A program made the translations under genes and the position numbers. Shown here in pieces: positions 8,620-16,724 of a stretch of DNA of 40,619 bases (its first letter is position 1; every line of letters starts with the position of its first letter). Location of the stretch: positions 6,550-47,168 of the forward strand of contig NZBD01000002.1 of the NCBI GenBank assembly GCA_002687735.1. Direction: 5' to 3'. This DNA comes from Candidatus Iainarchaeum sp. Its GTDB lineage: Archaea; Iainarchaeota; Iainarchaeia; Iainarchaeales; Iainarchaeaceae. Below the pieces are notes generated by a model. That model saw nothing but the letters and a program-made list of their open reading frames with translations. It had not been told where the DNA came from and did no database searches.

Positions 8620-8660
8620 TGTCTTATGAACAAGAACAAATTACTTTCTGAAATAGGAAT

Positions 8661-9368
8661 TTATTTCCCCTTCAACCTTCTTGATTCTACAAAGTATTCC
8701 CAAGCATTATCGAAATCTTTTTCCTGAACTTCAGGCCAGTACTTAGGGATGTGATAGTACTCTGAATAAGTACTCTGCCATAAAAGAAAACCGCTTTTTG
8801 CTTCCCGCCTTGCTTCTTCTTCCCCTGTTCTTATCACAAGGTCACATTCGTTTTTCACACCTAAATGTTTTGAAACATCTTTTTCACTTAAACCGAACAA
8901 AAGATTCTTGACCCTGTTCATAGGGCTGCTTACTGATTTTAGGATTTCTGACTGTCCGGTGTAACCAATTAAAATGTTCAGCATTTTGTTTCCGTAGTAT
9001 TTTGTTTCGCTTTTTAGTTCCGTGCAGACATCTAAAATATTTCCCGGAACATTTCCTGTACTTGTTGAAATAAGATTAACATTCACTTTATTCTCATGTA
9101 TTGTTTTTGACCCCACTAAATCAGAGAGTCCTTTGTAATAAATATCATATAAATTTGAGAGTTCTTTCGGGTTTCTTTTGAAGTTTTCTTCGCTTAAACC
9201 ATAAATGCTAATCTCGTTTATTGCAGGGTTTTTTATTGCCCAATTAACAAACAGTTCCATTGATTTAGCGCCTTTTTTGTGGCCTTCACTGGGGTGTAAT
9301 TCGTTTTTATTTGCCCATCGTCTGTTTCCATCAGGAATAACCCCGATGTGATAACCAGAATTGTACAT
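8661..9368 (-). CDS. uppS: cis-prenyltransferase (polyprenyl diphosphate synthase, UppS family)
   Basis: Soluble, membrane-associated enzyme of 235 residues that extends an allylic diphosphate with cis-isoprene units, giving the polyprenyl carrier used for glycan assembly. The Asp of GVIPDGNRRWA (residues 9-19) binds the substrate. Later come DLVIRTGEEEARREAKSGFLLW and the C-terminal YSEYYHIPKYWPE. It lies 35 bp downstream of the geranylgeranyl reductase on the same strand, so the two probably form a small isoprenoid/lipid operon. It converges on ribH. Confidence 0.93.
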   Translation of the reverse strand: MYNSGYHIGVIPDGNRRWANKNELHPSEGHKKGAKSMELFVNWAIKNPAINEISIYGLSEENFKRNPKELSNLYDIYYKGLSDLVGSKTIHENKVNVNLISTSTGNVPGNILDVCTELKSETKYYGNKMLNILIGYTGQSEILKSVSSPMNRVKNLLFGLSEKDVSKHLGVKNECDLVIRTGEEEARREAKSGFLLWQSTYSEYYHIPKYWPEVQEKDFDNAWEYFVESRRLKGK

Positions 9369-9403
9369 ACTAATATTAATGAATATACCTATTAAAAAGA
9401 AAA

Positions 9404-10573
9404 CTACCAGCCATAAGATTTGGCCTGAGAGTATGCAAATGCCTTCATTGCAGGCACAAAGTTTTTGGTTACAATTCCTGGTTTTTTCAGCATAACTTTT
9501 AATCCGAATTTTATTTTTGCAATTGAATCAAATTCATCAAAGTTTCTTGGGAATTCCTTTGCAATAATATTAAGTTCATCATCCGTAAAACCATAAATTG
9601 CTTTTTTTCCTTTCACAAGTTTGTTATAATCAGGAAATTCTTCTTTCCACATTTCCTGATACTTTGAAAATATTTCTTTTGAAAAATCGTTTTTGTCAAC
9701 AGCTTCCTTTGCAACTTTGGCAGCCATCTGGCCGCTTTTCAAACCTAAATGAGAACCTCCCTCAAATAACGGGCTTGTAAAACCAGCTGCATCTCCAATA
9801 ATCATTAAACCTTCAGAGTAAGTATTTTTTACTGGTCCTGAAGCAGGAATCAAACCGCCAAAAGTTTTCACATTAACTTTTTTATCCCACTTCATTCTCT
9901 TAACAAATTTTTCATTATATTCTCTCGCTTTGTTTCTTTCAGTTGTAACCAAACCCACATTAGCGCGTGTTCCACTTTTTGGAATCATCCAAAGATAACC
10001 TTCCGGCGCTAACTCCGGCCAGATGTAAAAATCTAAATAACCGTCTCTTGGAATATCTTTCAGTTCATACTGAATTCCAGTAACTGATTCAAACCTTTTA
10101 TTTAATTTTAGTAACCTTGAGGTAACAGAAGCAACTCCTGATGCATCAATAACAATTTTTGAACTAAAATCGCCTTTACTTGTTTGCAATTCCCACAAAT
10201 TATTTTTTCTTTCTAAAGTCTGAAGCCGTGTTCCGAGTTTTATTTCTGCCCCGTTCTTTTTTGCTTCTTCACTTAGCCATTGTTCAAACTTTTCCTTCTC
10301 AAGGACAAAACCAGTCTCGTTAAAAACAGAATTTGTTCCATCCGGAAAAATAACCCGTACTCCTTTCACGTGTTCAGAAATAACTGATTCTGGAGGAGTA
10401 ATTCCTGTATTTTCAACTGCGTATTTGCTTAGGCATTCACCGCAATGCACAGGTTCCCCTATAATTTCATGATCCTCAATTACAAGAGTTTTCAAGCCGT
10501 TTCTTGCACAATGAATGGCTGCTGAGCCCCCTGCAGGACCTGCTCCAACTATTATAACATCATAAGCACCCAT
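9404..10573 (-). CDS. Geranylgeranyl reductase family flavoprotein (archaeal lipid saturation)
   Basis: FAD-dependent reductase of about 389 residues that saturates the geranylgeranyl chains of archaeal ether lipids. The N-terminal dinucleotide fold is DVIIVGAGPAGGSAAIHCARNG. The family's GEPVHCGECLSKY follows at about residue 40, and a second FAD motif, GDAAGFTSPLFEGGSHLG, lies around 265-285. The ATG at 10573 is preferred to an upstream GTG at 10582 because a TATA-like CTTTATAAGTATT (10601-10613, minus strand) puts the transcript start close by. It precedes uppS, consistent with a lipid-building unit. Confidence 0.92.
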   Translation of the reverse strand: MGAYDVIIVGAGPAGGSAAIHCARNGLKTLVIEDHEIIGEPVHCGECLSKYAVENTGITPPESVISEHVKGVRVIFPDGTNSVFNETGFVLEKEKFEQWLSEEAKKNGAEIKLGTRLQTLERKNNLWELQTSKGDFSSKIVIDASGVASVTSRLLKLNKRFESVTGIQYELKDIPRDGYLDFYIWPELAPEGYLWMIPKSGTRANVGLVTTERNKAREYNEKFVKRMKWDKKVNVKTFGGLIPASGPVKNTYSEGLMIIGDAAGFTSPLFEGGSHLGLKSGQMAAKVAKEAVDKNDFSKEIFSKYQEMWKEEFPDYNKLVKGKKAIYGFTDDELNIIAKEFPRNFDEFDSIAKIKFGLKVMLKKPGIVTKNFVPAMKAFAYSQAKSYGW

Positions 10574-10683
10574 GTTTGTCACTCTAATAAGGTAGAAATT
10601 AATACTTATAAAGCATAGTGAACGTTAATCAATGTTCTGTAAGCTTTAAAATCCTGAAAGCCGATAATGTATAAAGTGTTGAT

Positions 10684-11583
10684 ATGAAACTTCCAAAAGT
10701 AAGTGTTCCAAAGGTCAAAACAATTAAAGCAAAATTGTCTTCTGCAAAATTACTTGGATCAGTTGTAAAAAATTCTTTGCAATTCAAGCTTAGAAGAAAA
10801 GCATTAAGGCGCTTTAAGGCAACGGAATTTGATACTATTGTTGTTGACATGGATGGTACGCTTTACAAAAGCGATGCGAATCTGGAAGCTTTGAAGGTTG
10901 TTTATCCTGAATCTGAAAATGGTTTGGTTAAAGGTGAGGAACTTTATGATTATATTCTTTCAAAAATAGCTTCAGGCACTTATAGTGTTGAGCAAGCTAT
11001 TGTTGAGGGCAATAATTTTCTAATGAAAAAAAACATGAAAAAGAATGATTTTCCAAAAGTTCTTGAAAAATTAAAACCAGGAATAAGAAAACCTTTGGTT
11101 AGGTCACTAAAGAAAATGAAAAAATCAGGAAAAACTCTTATATTAGCAACTCTTTCTTCAAAAGGATTCGGAGAACTCTTGAATAATTATCTGAAGAAAG
11201 AATTTGATTTTTCTTTTGATTTAATTGTGGGTACACAACTAAAATATGCTGCAAATGGGAAAATTACCGGAGTCAAAAGCATGGTAAGTACAAAAAATAC
11301 CACTTATAAAAAAATCCCTGTTAAATCAAAACTTTCAGCCATTCGTACTGCTCTGGAAGAACAAGGAAAAAAATTGGATTTAAAAAAATCAATTCTTATT
11401 ACCGACAGTTATTCTGATATTGACCTTGCAAAGATGTTCGTAACTGTTTTAATACAACCCACGAGATCAACCACTCCGCAAAAAGTTTCTCAGAGGTTAA
11501 AGCTGGCTGATTATATTTTACCGGAAAAATATTTGCAGACTAATTTAGAATCAATTATTCTTGGTCCGGAATTAGAAAATTGA
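10684..11583 (+). CDS. HAD-superfamily hydrolase with basic N-terminal extension
   Basis: Predicted phosphatase of 299 residues. After a Lys/Arg-rich N-terminal segment of about 55 residues (possibly nucleic-acid or membrane-surface binding), the HAD core starts with VVDMDGTLYKSD, where the two Asp are the nucleophile and acid/base. Motif II is the Thr of LILATLSSKG; the C-terminal acidic motif is ITDSYSDIDLAKMF. A helical cap of about 80 residues lies between motifs I and II. The substrate cannot be read from sequence. It stands alone, divergent from the reductase and ending 1 bp before the convergent 11585-12586 gene. Confidence 0.85.
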   Translation: MKLPKVSVPKVKTIKAKLSSAKLLGSVVKNSLQFKLRRKALRRFKATEFDTIVVDMDGTLYKSDANLEALKVVYPESENGLVKGEELYDYILSKIASGTYSVEQAIVEGNNFLMKKNMKKNDFPKVLEKLKPGIRKPLVRSLKKMKKSGKTLILATLSSKGFGELLNNYLKKEFDFSFDLIVGTQLKYAANGKITGVKSMVSTKNTTYKKIPVKSKLSAIRTALEEQGKKLDLKKSILITDSYSDIDLAKMFVTVLIQPTRSTTPQKVSQRLKLADYILPEKYLQTNLESIILGPELEN

Positions 11584-11584
11584 A

Positions 11585-12586
11585 TCAAAATTCAATTTTT
11601 TCTAATTCTACACCAGCTTCTTTCAGCATTTCCAAAGCAGTATCTCCAAGAGGATATTCTGCATTGTAAATGACTTTTTTTATTCCTGCATTGATTATCA
11701 TTTTGCTGCAGGTTAAGCATGGGCTGAAAGTAGTGTAAATAATTGAACCATTAAGAGGAGTTCCGTGATAAGCTGATTGTACTATTGCATTCTCTTCCGC
11801 ATGGCTGCACAAACATTCATCCAGCTTTGTTCCTCCTTTTGAAAAGGAATTACACCTAGTGCATCCCCCTTCATTACAATTCTTTACTCCTCTTGGAGTT
11901 CCATTATATCCTGTAGAAATTATTCTTTTATCCTTAACAATAACTGCTGCAACTTTTCTTTTTACGCAGTTGCTTCTCATTGCTACTTCCTTTGCAATGT
12001 TCAGGAAATATTCATCCCAACTGGGTCTCTTGAAATCCATTGGCGTTTGCAATAATAGCGTATCTACTTTTTCAAAGAGTTCAGCCATCGGTCCATTATT
12101 TTCTATGAGGTGTTCTGCCATTTCTGCACACTTGTTCAGTTGCTGTGCACTTTCGTTATCAGAATGGGACTCCTTTTCTTCAAGTTGCTTAAATTCTTCC
12201 AATGTTTTAGGGTCGCCTTCCCTTTTTCTTTCAAGAATCCTTTCAAATCTTTTATCTTCAGGAGCCTCAATATTCCACAAATGGAAAGTCCCTAACTCTT
12301 GGAAAGCTTTAATCTCATCAGGATTTCTGAGGGAATCAATAACATAATTCTTGTCCCTTTCAAGGTTGTCAATAAGTATTTTTGAAAGAACTGCGTTTCC
12401 CTGCCTTTCCCTTAATTCGTTGCCTTTAGCTATTAGATTTTCTCGTGTTTCAGGGATTCCTTCCTTTTTCAGCACTTCTCTGAGAACATCTGATAATGAT
12501 TTGTAATAGAAGCTCTTGCTCTTTAAGTAATCACATACTGTGCTTTTTCCTGAGCAATATTTTCCGGTTAACCCAATCAGAATCAT
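11585..12586 (-). CDS. Fusion of P-loop nucleotide kinase-like domain and dCMP deaminase
   Basis: Two-domain enzyme of 333 residues. Residues 1-165 are a P-loop kinase of the dephospho-CoA/nucleotide kinase type, with Walker A GKYCSGKST near the N terminus and VIDSLRNPDE in the middle. Residues 178-333 are a zinc-dependent cytidine/deoxycytidylate deaminase, with CSHAEENAIV (zinc His and catalytic Glu) and FSPCLTCSKMI (zinc cysteines). A CNEGGCTRC stretch between them is typical of dCMP deaminases. The product dUMP feeds dTMP synthesis. A similar N-terminal kinase-like extension is known in fungal dCMP deaminases. The ATG at 12586 is preferred to a TTG two codons earlier, with GGGGGTTG upstream. 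Confidence 0.9.
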   Translation of the reverse strand: MILIGLTGKYCSGKSTVCDYLKSKSFYYKSLSDVLREVLKKEGIPETRENLIAKGNELRERQGNAVLSKILIDNLERDKNYVIDSLRNPDEIKAFQELGTFHLWNIEAPEDKRFERILERKREGDPKTLEEFKQLEEKESHSDNESAQQLNKCAEMAEHLIENNGPMAELFEKVDTLLLQTPMDFKRPSWDEYFLNIAKEVAMRSNCVKRKVAAVIVKDKRIISTGYNGTPRGVKNCNEGGCTRCNSFSKGGTKLDECLCSHAEENAIVQSAYHGTPLNGSIIYTTFSPCLTCSKMIINAGIKKVIYNAEYPLGDTALEMLKEAGVELEKIEF

Positions 12587-12634
12587 TTTCAACCCCCAAG
12601 AATGGATGTTTAGAAGGTTTTATATTCAATTAGC

Positions 12635-13423
12635 TTAAACCTTAGAAACACCGGGCTTCTGATAAAAATGCAGGTAAACCAATAGTAATCCCAGCAAAAT
12701 CACTAATCCCTGAACTCCGAGAGTTTCAATTGTAGGATATAATCCAATATCTTTTATTTTTGGGACTATTGCAAAAGTAGTCTCTCCTATAACCCCTGCT
12801 TCTTGTAGTTCGTGGATTCCTTTTCCCGCAAACTTAATCGATAGTAAGAACAGGATTATGCTTGTTATTCCAAACACAATATTGATTGGCAGTTTCTTCT
12901 CAATTTTTACAATCAAGTAAAACAATATTACCAATACCCCTAAACCCAAAATAAACCCTGTTATTATTCCTGTTAAATCAGCAGACCCTATAGTTAATGC
13001 TTTGAAAAATAACACGGTTTCAAAACCTTCTCTGTAAACAGCAAAGAAAGAAACTAAACCCAAGGCTAATGTATTTTTGTTGGTTAAAGCATCGGTTACT
13101 TTTCCTTTAATGTAAGTTTGCCATTTTTGTGCTTGCATTTTTCCCAGAAACCAGTTGGTTACATAAAGCATTACTGCAGCAGCAAGAAGCATTGTGATTC
13201 CTTCAAGCAATTCTGTTTGTGCTTCTGTTGCCATAAAAATTTGATCTAATAAAAAAGCGGTTACAAAACTTGCTAATATTGCAAGCCCGGTCCATAAATA
13301 AACAGTATTAACCTTATCTTTATGTTTTGATGTTACCAGGTAGGCAATGATTGCAGCAATAATAAGTATTGCTTCAAGACCTTCTCTTACAATTATTGTA
13401 AATGCTTCTAAAAATTCAGACAT
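12635..13423 (-). CDS. FTR1-family iron permease
   Basis: Membrane transporter of 262 residues with about seven hydrophobic helices. It has the two REGxE iron-translocation motifs of the FTR1/EfeU family: IVREGLEAIL at residues 12-21 and YREGFETVLF around 130. The N terminus with the first motif is in the membrane, as in the family. No multicopper oxidase or EfeO/B partner lies nearby, so the oxidation state of the substrate is unclear. GGTGAG sits 6 nt before the ATG and a TATA-like ATATAAATAAC around 13452-13462. Confidence 0.9.
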   Translation of the reverse strand: MSEFLEAFTIIVREGLEAILIIAAIIAYLVTSKHKDKVNTVYLWTGLAILASFVTAFLLDQIFMATEAQTELLEGITMLLAAAVMLYVTNWFLGKMQAQKWQTYIKGKVTDALTNKNTLALGLVSFFAVYREGFETVLFFKALTIGSADLTGIITGFILGLGVLVILFYLIVKIEKKLPINIVFGITSIILFLLSIKFAGKGIHELQEAGVIGETTFAIVPKIKDIGLYPTIETLGVQGLVILLGLLLVYLHFYQKPGVSKV

Positions 13424-13485
13424 CTGCTCACCAATAATTTTTGAACTATAAGTTATTTATATTCATATCTGATTGTTAACTAAAC

Positions 13486-13815
13486 TTAATTTTCTAAAAT
13501 TGTAATTCCTTTTTTCGTAAGCTTGTAAGGAGTCATGCCTTTTTTGTGGGAACTGCTTCTGAGTTTAAGAATTTCAATTGCATTTTCTCTTCTTCCATCC
13601 TTTTTCATGTTGTAAAGAACAACCACTCCGTCAGCTAAAAACTCCTCTACTCCTGTTCTGCTGTATATTTTTGGGTCCTGTTCGGTTTCACTAATCACAT
13701 ATGATGTATAATTAAGGTGTTCAAGCGATTCAAATAGTTCTCTGATGTATTTTCTATAACTTTCCTCTTCTGTAAATGCAATATATAACAATAATACTTT
13801 TTGCATAGTTTTCAT
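13486..13815 (-). CDS. Half-size KaiC/RecA-like protein without a P-loop
   Basis: A protein of about 109 residues resembling only the C-terminal half of archaeal KaiC-like ATPases: an alpha/beta start (VLLLYIAFTEEESYRKYIRELFE), TSYVISET, then TGVEEFLADGVVVLYNM..GRRENAIEILKLR, and an H..GM.PYKLTKKGITIL tail. There is no Walker A. The frame can be extended upstream only through the tRNA-Asp gene, so the true start is the ATG at 13815, with a TATATATA box 25-30 bp upstream. It may be a regulatory half-domain or a decayed gene; the frame is intact and has its own promoter. Confidence 0.7.
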   Translation of the reverse strand: MKTMQKVLLLYIAFTEEESYRKYIRELFESLEHLNYTSYVISETEQDPKIYSRTGVEEFLADGVVVLYNMKKDGRRENAIEILKLRSSSHKKGMTPYKLTKKGITILEN

Positions 13816-13838
13816 TAGGTTTAATATGGAATAACTAG

Positions 13839-13846
13839 TATATATA
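13839..13846 (-). promoter_or_regulatory. TATA box for the KaiC-like gene
   Basis: TATATATA centred about 27 bp upstream of the ATG at 13815 predicts a leaderless transcript. It lies between that gene and the upstream tRNA-Asp, so the protein gene need not depend on tRNA read-through. This argues the short protein is expressed as such. Confidence 0.5.
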
Positions 13847-13872
13847 GTTTTTTTTTTGGAAAAACGCAAAAG

Positions 13873-13944
13873 CGCCCGCACCGGGAATCGAACCCGACCC
13901 ACGACCTCGACAGGGTCGTATACTAACCAATATACTATACGGGC
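13873..13944 (-). tRNA. tRNA-Asp (GTC)
   Basis: The acceptor GCCCGTA pairs with TGCGGGC, and the anticodon arm is CGACC-CTGTCGA-GGTCG with anticodon GTC. The T arm reads GTTCGATTC and the discriminator is G. CCA is not encoded and there is no intron. Confidence 0.95.
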
Positions 13945-14018
13945 ATATTCAAAAGAAATGTCTAAAGTAATTCTAATTTAGAAACCTTTAAAACCTTTTG
14001 ATGCGACACAATATCCTG

Positions 14019-14945
14019 TTATGTAGAAGTTTTTCTTATTTTTGCGACAAAAAATGCCTGACTATCATTATCTTGGGGATAAATCCTTACGCATTTTTCA
14101 ATCCCTTCAGAAAATTTTGTTCCATTATATTCTTTCAAACCATCCCTTGTTTTAAAATCACTAAACTTCACACCAACCAATTCCGCATTTCCCTCTTCTA
14201 TTGCAGTACTTATTACCCCTTCATTTTCCTCCGGGCTTAAAGAACAGGTTGAATAAACAAGCTCTCCGTTTACCTTCAGCAATTGAAGCGATTTTTGCAG
14301 TAATTTTTTTTGCAATTCGGCTTTTCTTTCAACCAATCCAAAACCCCATTCTTTTAGTGCATCAAAATTCTTTCTCACTAAACCCTCAGAACTACACGGA
14401 GCATCCAGAAGAACCTTATCAAAAATATTTTTTCTTTTTGCTTCAAGCAAATCCATTCTTTTTGCAATCACATTTTTCATTCCGAATTTCCTTACATTAA
14501 AATTCAGGCTTTTAAATCTCTGAACATTTTTTTCCACGCAAACAATTTTCCCAGTTCCATTCATCAAACAACTTAATTGCAAAGTTTTATTTCCCGGAGC
14601 AGCAGTAGCGTCCAGAACAGTTTCTCCTTTTTTCGGATCTAGTGCAAGTGCTGGAAGCATTGAACTTTTTTCCTGAACATTAAACAATCCTTGTTTGAAC
14701 TGTTCACTTTGCCCCGGCCTTGTAACCTCTTTCAAAGAGTATGCATTTTCATGAAACAACTTTTCAAGAATCCATTCTTTTTCCCTTAATTCTTTAACCA
14801 AAATTTCAGGTTTTATTTTTAGCGAATTAATCCAGATGCTTTTGGGCATTTTAATTTTACAGTACTCAAAAAAAGTATCACTTTCTTTTCCCATTATTTT
14901 TGAGTACTTTTCCCTGAATTCTTCCGGAATAAATGTTTTTTTCAT
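14019..14945 (-). CDS. NOL1/NOP2/Sun-family RNA cytosine-5 methyltransferase
   Basis: SAM-dependent m5C methyltransferase of 308 residues acting on tRNA or rRNA. The SAM site is VLDATAAPGNKTLQL (around residue 110). The two catalytic cysteines lie in DAPCSSEG (motif IV) and YSTCSLSPEENE (motif VI). No N-terminal PUA or NusB domain is evident, so it is a short archaeal form. The specific target base cannot be inferred. It sits 50 bp downstream of the hydrogenase stop on the same strand and upstream of tRNA-Asp. Confidence 0.92.
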   Translation of the reverse strand: MKKTFIPEEFREKYSKIMGKESDTFFEYCKIKMPKSIWINSLKIKPEILVKELREKEWILEKLFHENAYSLKEVTRPGQSEQFKQGLFNVQEKSSMLPALALDPKKGETVLDATAAPGNKTLQLSCLMNGTGKIVCVEKNVQRFKSLNFNVRKFGMKNVIAKRMDLLEAKRKNIFDKVLLDAPCSSEGLVRKNFDALKEWGFGLVERKAELQKKLLQKSLQLLKVNGELVYSTCSLSPEENEGVISTAIEEGNAELVGVKFSDFKTRDGLKEYNGTKFSEGIEKCVRIYPQDNDSQAFFVAKIRKTST

Positions 14946-14995
14946 TTAACTAATTAGTAGAGGGTTTTGTTTAATTGTTTTTTCTATAACTTTAA

Positions 14996-16087
14996 TTAGT
15001 CACATTTGAGGCATACTTTGCTTGTGTGTAAGAAAGACACGGCTTTTCTTGAACCAGGTTCCCCCAAATAGTCGTTGTATAATTTTTTTACTTCAGGATT
15101 ATCCATACAAATCCTCACGTTTTCTTTTGAATCGATTTTAAATAATGCTTTTCTTCTTGCTGCTCTTATTTCAGGAGTTGATATTGGCTGGCCTCCTCCG
15201 CCAATACAACCATTTGGGCAGACCATTAGTTCTATTGCGTGGTATTTTTTGAATTTTTTTTCATTACTTAGTAAATCCTTTAAATGATGCAATCCATCAA
15301 CTATTGCTACTTTGAATTTTTTCCCGGCAATTTTTACATTTGCTTCCCTGAAACCTTCCATGCCCCTCACTTCTTTAAATTCAACCCTTCCAAGATCCTG
15401 TTCGAGTTTATTTGAAACAAACCTTAACAAAGCTTCTGCTACTCCTCCGGTTGTTCCGAACAATTGCCCTGCGCCTGAAGCATCTCCTAACAAATTATCG
15501 AAATTTTCTTCTTTTACTTTTTCAAGTTCAATTCTTCTTCCTTTTAGTAATTCAGCAATTTCCTTTGTGGTTAGTACCGCATCCACGTGCGGAATATTGT
15601 TGAATTCCATTTCAGGTCTTTTTGCTTCGAGTTTTTTTACAACGCAAGGCATTACTGATACCACAAAAAGATCTTTCTGTTTGAGTTTCATTTTTTCAGC
15701 ATAATATGTTTTGATCAATGCCCCCATTGTTTGTTGCGGGGATTTTACAGTGCAGAAATGATCGACATACTGAGGAAACTGCCTTTCAATGAACAGCACT
15801 GATGCTGGGCAGCAGGATGTGAAAAGAGGCAGACATTCCCCTGTTTCAAGTCTTTTCAGAAATTCAGTCCCTTCTTCTACCGTAACAACATCTGCGGATG
15901 TTGATGTATCAAACACCTTATCAAAACCCGCTTGTTTTAGTGATCCAATAAATTGTTTTGTAAGAACAGTTCCCGGTTTGTAACCAAATTCCTCGCCGAT
16001 TGTTACCCTCAATGCAGGAGCAACCTGTGCTACAACCTGAACATTATCCTCGTCCAGTACTTTGTTTACGTCTTCTATTGTTCCCAT
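14996..16087 (-). CDS. Minimal [FeFe] hydrogenase (H-cluster domain only)
   Basis: Iron-only hydrogenase catalytic protein of 363 residues, for reversible 2H+ + 2e- = H2. All H-cluster signatures are present: L1 FTSCCP (C92 proton relay, C93 ligand), L2 VMPCVVKK (M146, C148, K151) and L3 MVCPNGCIGGGGQP (C290, C294). The proton path residues equivalent to E279, E282, R286 and S319 of Clostridium CpI also appear (E72, E75, R79, S116). There is no N-terminal ferredoxin domain: the H domain starts within the first 20 residues. The small-subunit-like tail ends in an extra CLKC pair. HydE/F/G maturases are not in this window. It resembles the ultraminimal [FeFe] hydrogenases described from DPANN archaea. 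Confidence 0.93.
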   Translation of the reverse strand: MGTIEDVNKVLDEDNVQVVAQVAPALRVTIGEEFGYKPGTVLTKQFIGSLKQAGFDKVFDTSTSADVVTVEEGTEFLKRLETGECLPLFTSCCPASVLFIERQFPQYVDHFCTVKSPQQTMGALIKTYYAEKMKLKQKDLFVVSVMPCVVKKLEAKRPEMEFNNIPHVDAVLTTKEIAELLKGRRIELEKVKEENFDNLLGDASGAGQLFGTTGGVAEALLRFVSNKLEQDLGRVEFKEVRGMEGFREANVKIAGKKFKVAIVDGLHHLKDLLSNEKKFKKYHAIELMVCPNGCIGGGGQPISTPEIRAARRKALFKIDSKENVRICMDNPEVKKLYNDYLGEPGSRKAVSFLHTSKVCLKCD

Positions 16088-16107
16088 TGGAGAATTATGG
16101 TAATAGT

Positions 16108-16120
16108 AATATTTATAATT
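16108..16120. promoter_or_regulatory. Shared, near-symmetric TATA region between hydrogenase and membrane gene
   Basis: The 53-bp gap between the two divergent start codons contains AATATTTATAATT, which reads as a TATA box on both strands. Its centre is about 27 bp from each ATG (16087 on minus, 16141 on plus). This predicts two leaderless transcripts from overlapping promoters. Confidence 0.5.
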
Positions 16121-16140
16121 TTGGAATTCCTTTGTTTTTT

Positions 16141-16695
16141 ATGAAATTAGATTTTTCATATTCATCCACTTCAAAAACCAGATTTGAGAATCTCGTCAAA
16201 TCTGAAAATTTAGGTTTGCTGATTTTCGGCTTTGCTGTTTTTTTTATACCTTTTATTTTTGGGCATTCAACTAATTTTCCAAATCAATTAATAGTCGGAA
16301 GCTTAGTGAATACTTTACTTGCTTCTTCTGCTTTACATTTAACCATGAAAAAATCTTTGCCGATAATTTTACTTCCCGCTATTGCTGCAGTACTTTCCGG
16401 TTTTATTTTCGGTTCATTCAGTATATTTTTAGCTTTCCTTGTTCCTTTCATTTGGATAGGAAATGCAATTTATGTTTACTTTATTAAGAATTTGAAAATT
16501 GTTAACAAAATGAATTATGCCGGAGCTGTCTTCATTTCTTCGCTGCTTAAAGCTTTGTTCCTGTTCCTTTCAACTTTAGCATTAGTTTATTTAGCAATTA
16601 TTCCTGAAATTTTCCTGCTTCCGATGAGTTTGGTTCAGTTTGCCACGGCAATGGCCGGCGGATTGATTGGCGGAATAACCCTTCTGAAAAACTAG
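16141..16695 (+). CDS. Small multi-helix membrane protein divergent from hydrogenase
   Basis: Predicted polytopic membrane protein of 184 residues with about six hydrophobic helices, and no soluble domain apart from a polar N terminus of about 30 residues. The family is not recognised with certainty. The overall look (short loops, GGLIGG near the C-terminal end, about 180 residues) recalls substrate-binding components of ECF-type transporters. An in-frame extension to 16000 would run back through the hydrogenase start, so the ATG at 16141, just downstream of the shared TATA region, was chosen. The symmetric promoter suggests co-expression with the hydrogenase; a functional link is inference. 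Confidence 0.75.
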   Translation: MKLDFSYSSTSKTRFENLVKSENLGLLIFGFAVFFIPFIFGHSTNFPNQLIVGSLVNTLLASSALHLTMKKSLPIILLPAIAAVLSGFIFGSFSIFLAFLVPFIWIGNAIYVYFIKNLKIVNKMNYAGAVFISSLLKALFLFLSTLALVYLAIIPEIFLLPMSLVQFATAMAGGLIGGITLLKN

Positions 16696-16724
16696 TTATA
16701 AATTATTAGCCCCTAATTATTTTC

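Noticed and set aside
8613-8655. Possible C/D-type RNA between ribH and uppS
   Set aside because: TGATGT and CTGA are present, but the internal boxes are poor and the gap is only 41 bp between convergent genes.
11859-12347. Long open frame opposite the kinase-dCMP deaminase gene
   Set aside because: Shadow frame of a well-supported gene; Ser/Leu-rich with no domain, no promoter and no ribosome-binding site.
13816-13902. N-terminal extension of the KaiC-like protein
   Set aside because: The extra residues come from the tRNA-Asp gene and its trailer; a TATA box downstream of the tRNA sets a later start.
16000-16140. N-terminal extension of the membrane protein divergent from the hydrogenase
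   Set aside because: It would overlap the hydrogenase coding start and the shared promoter; the ATG at 16141 fits the TATA spacing.
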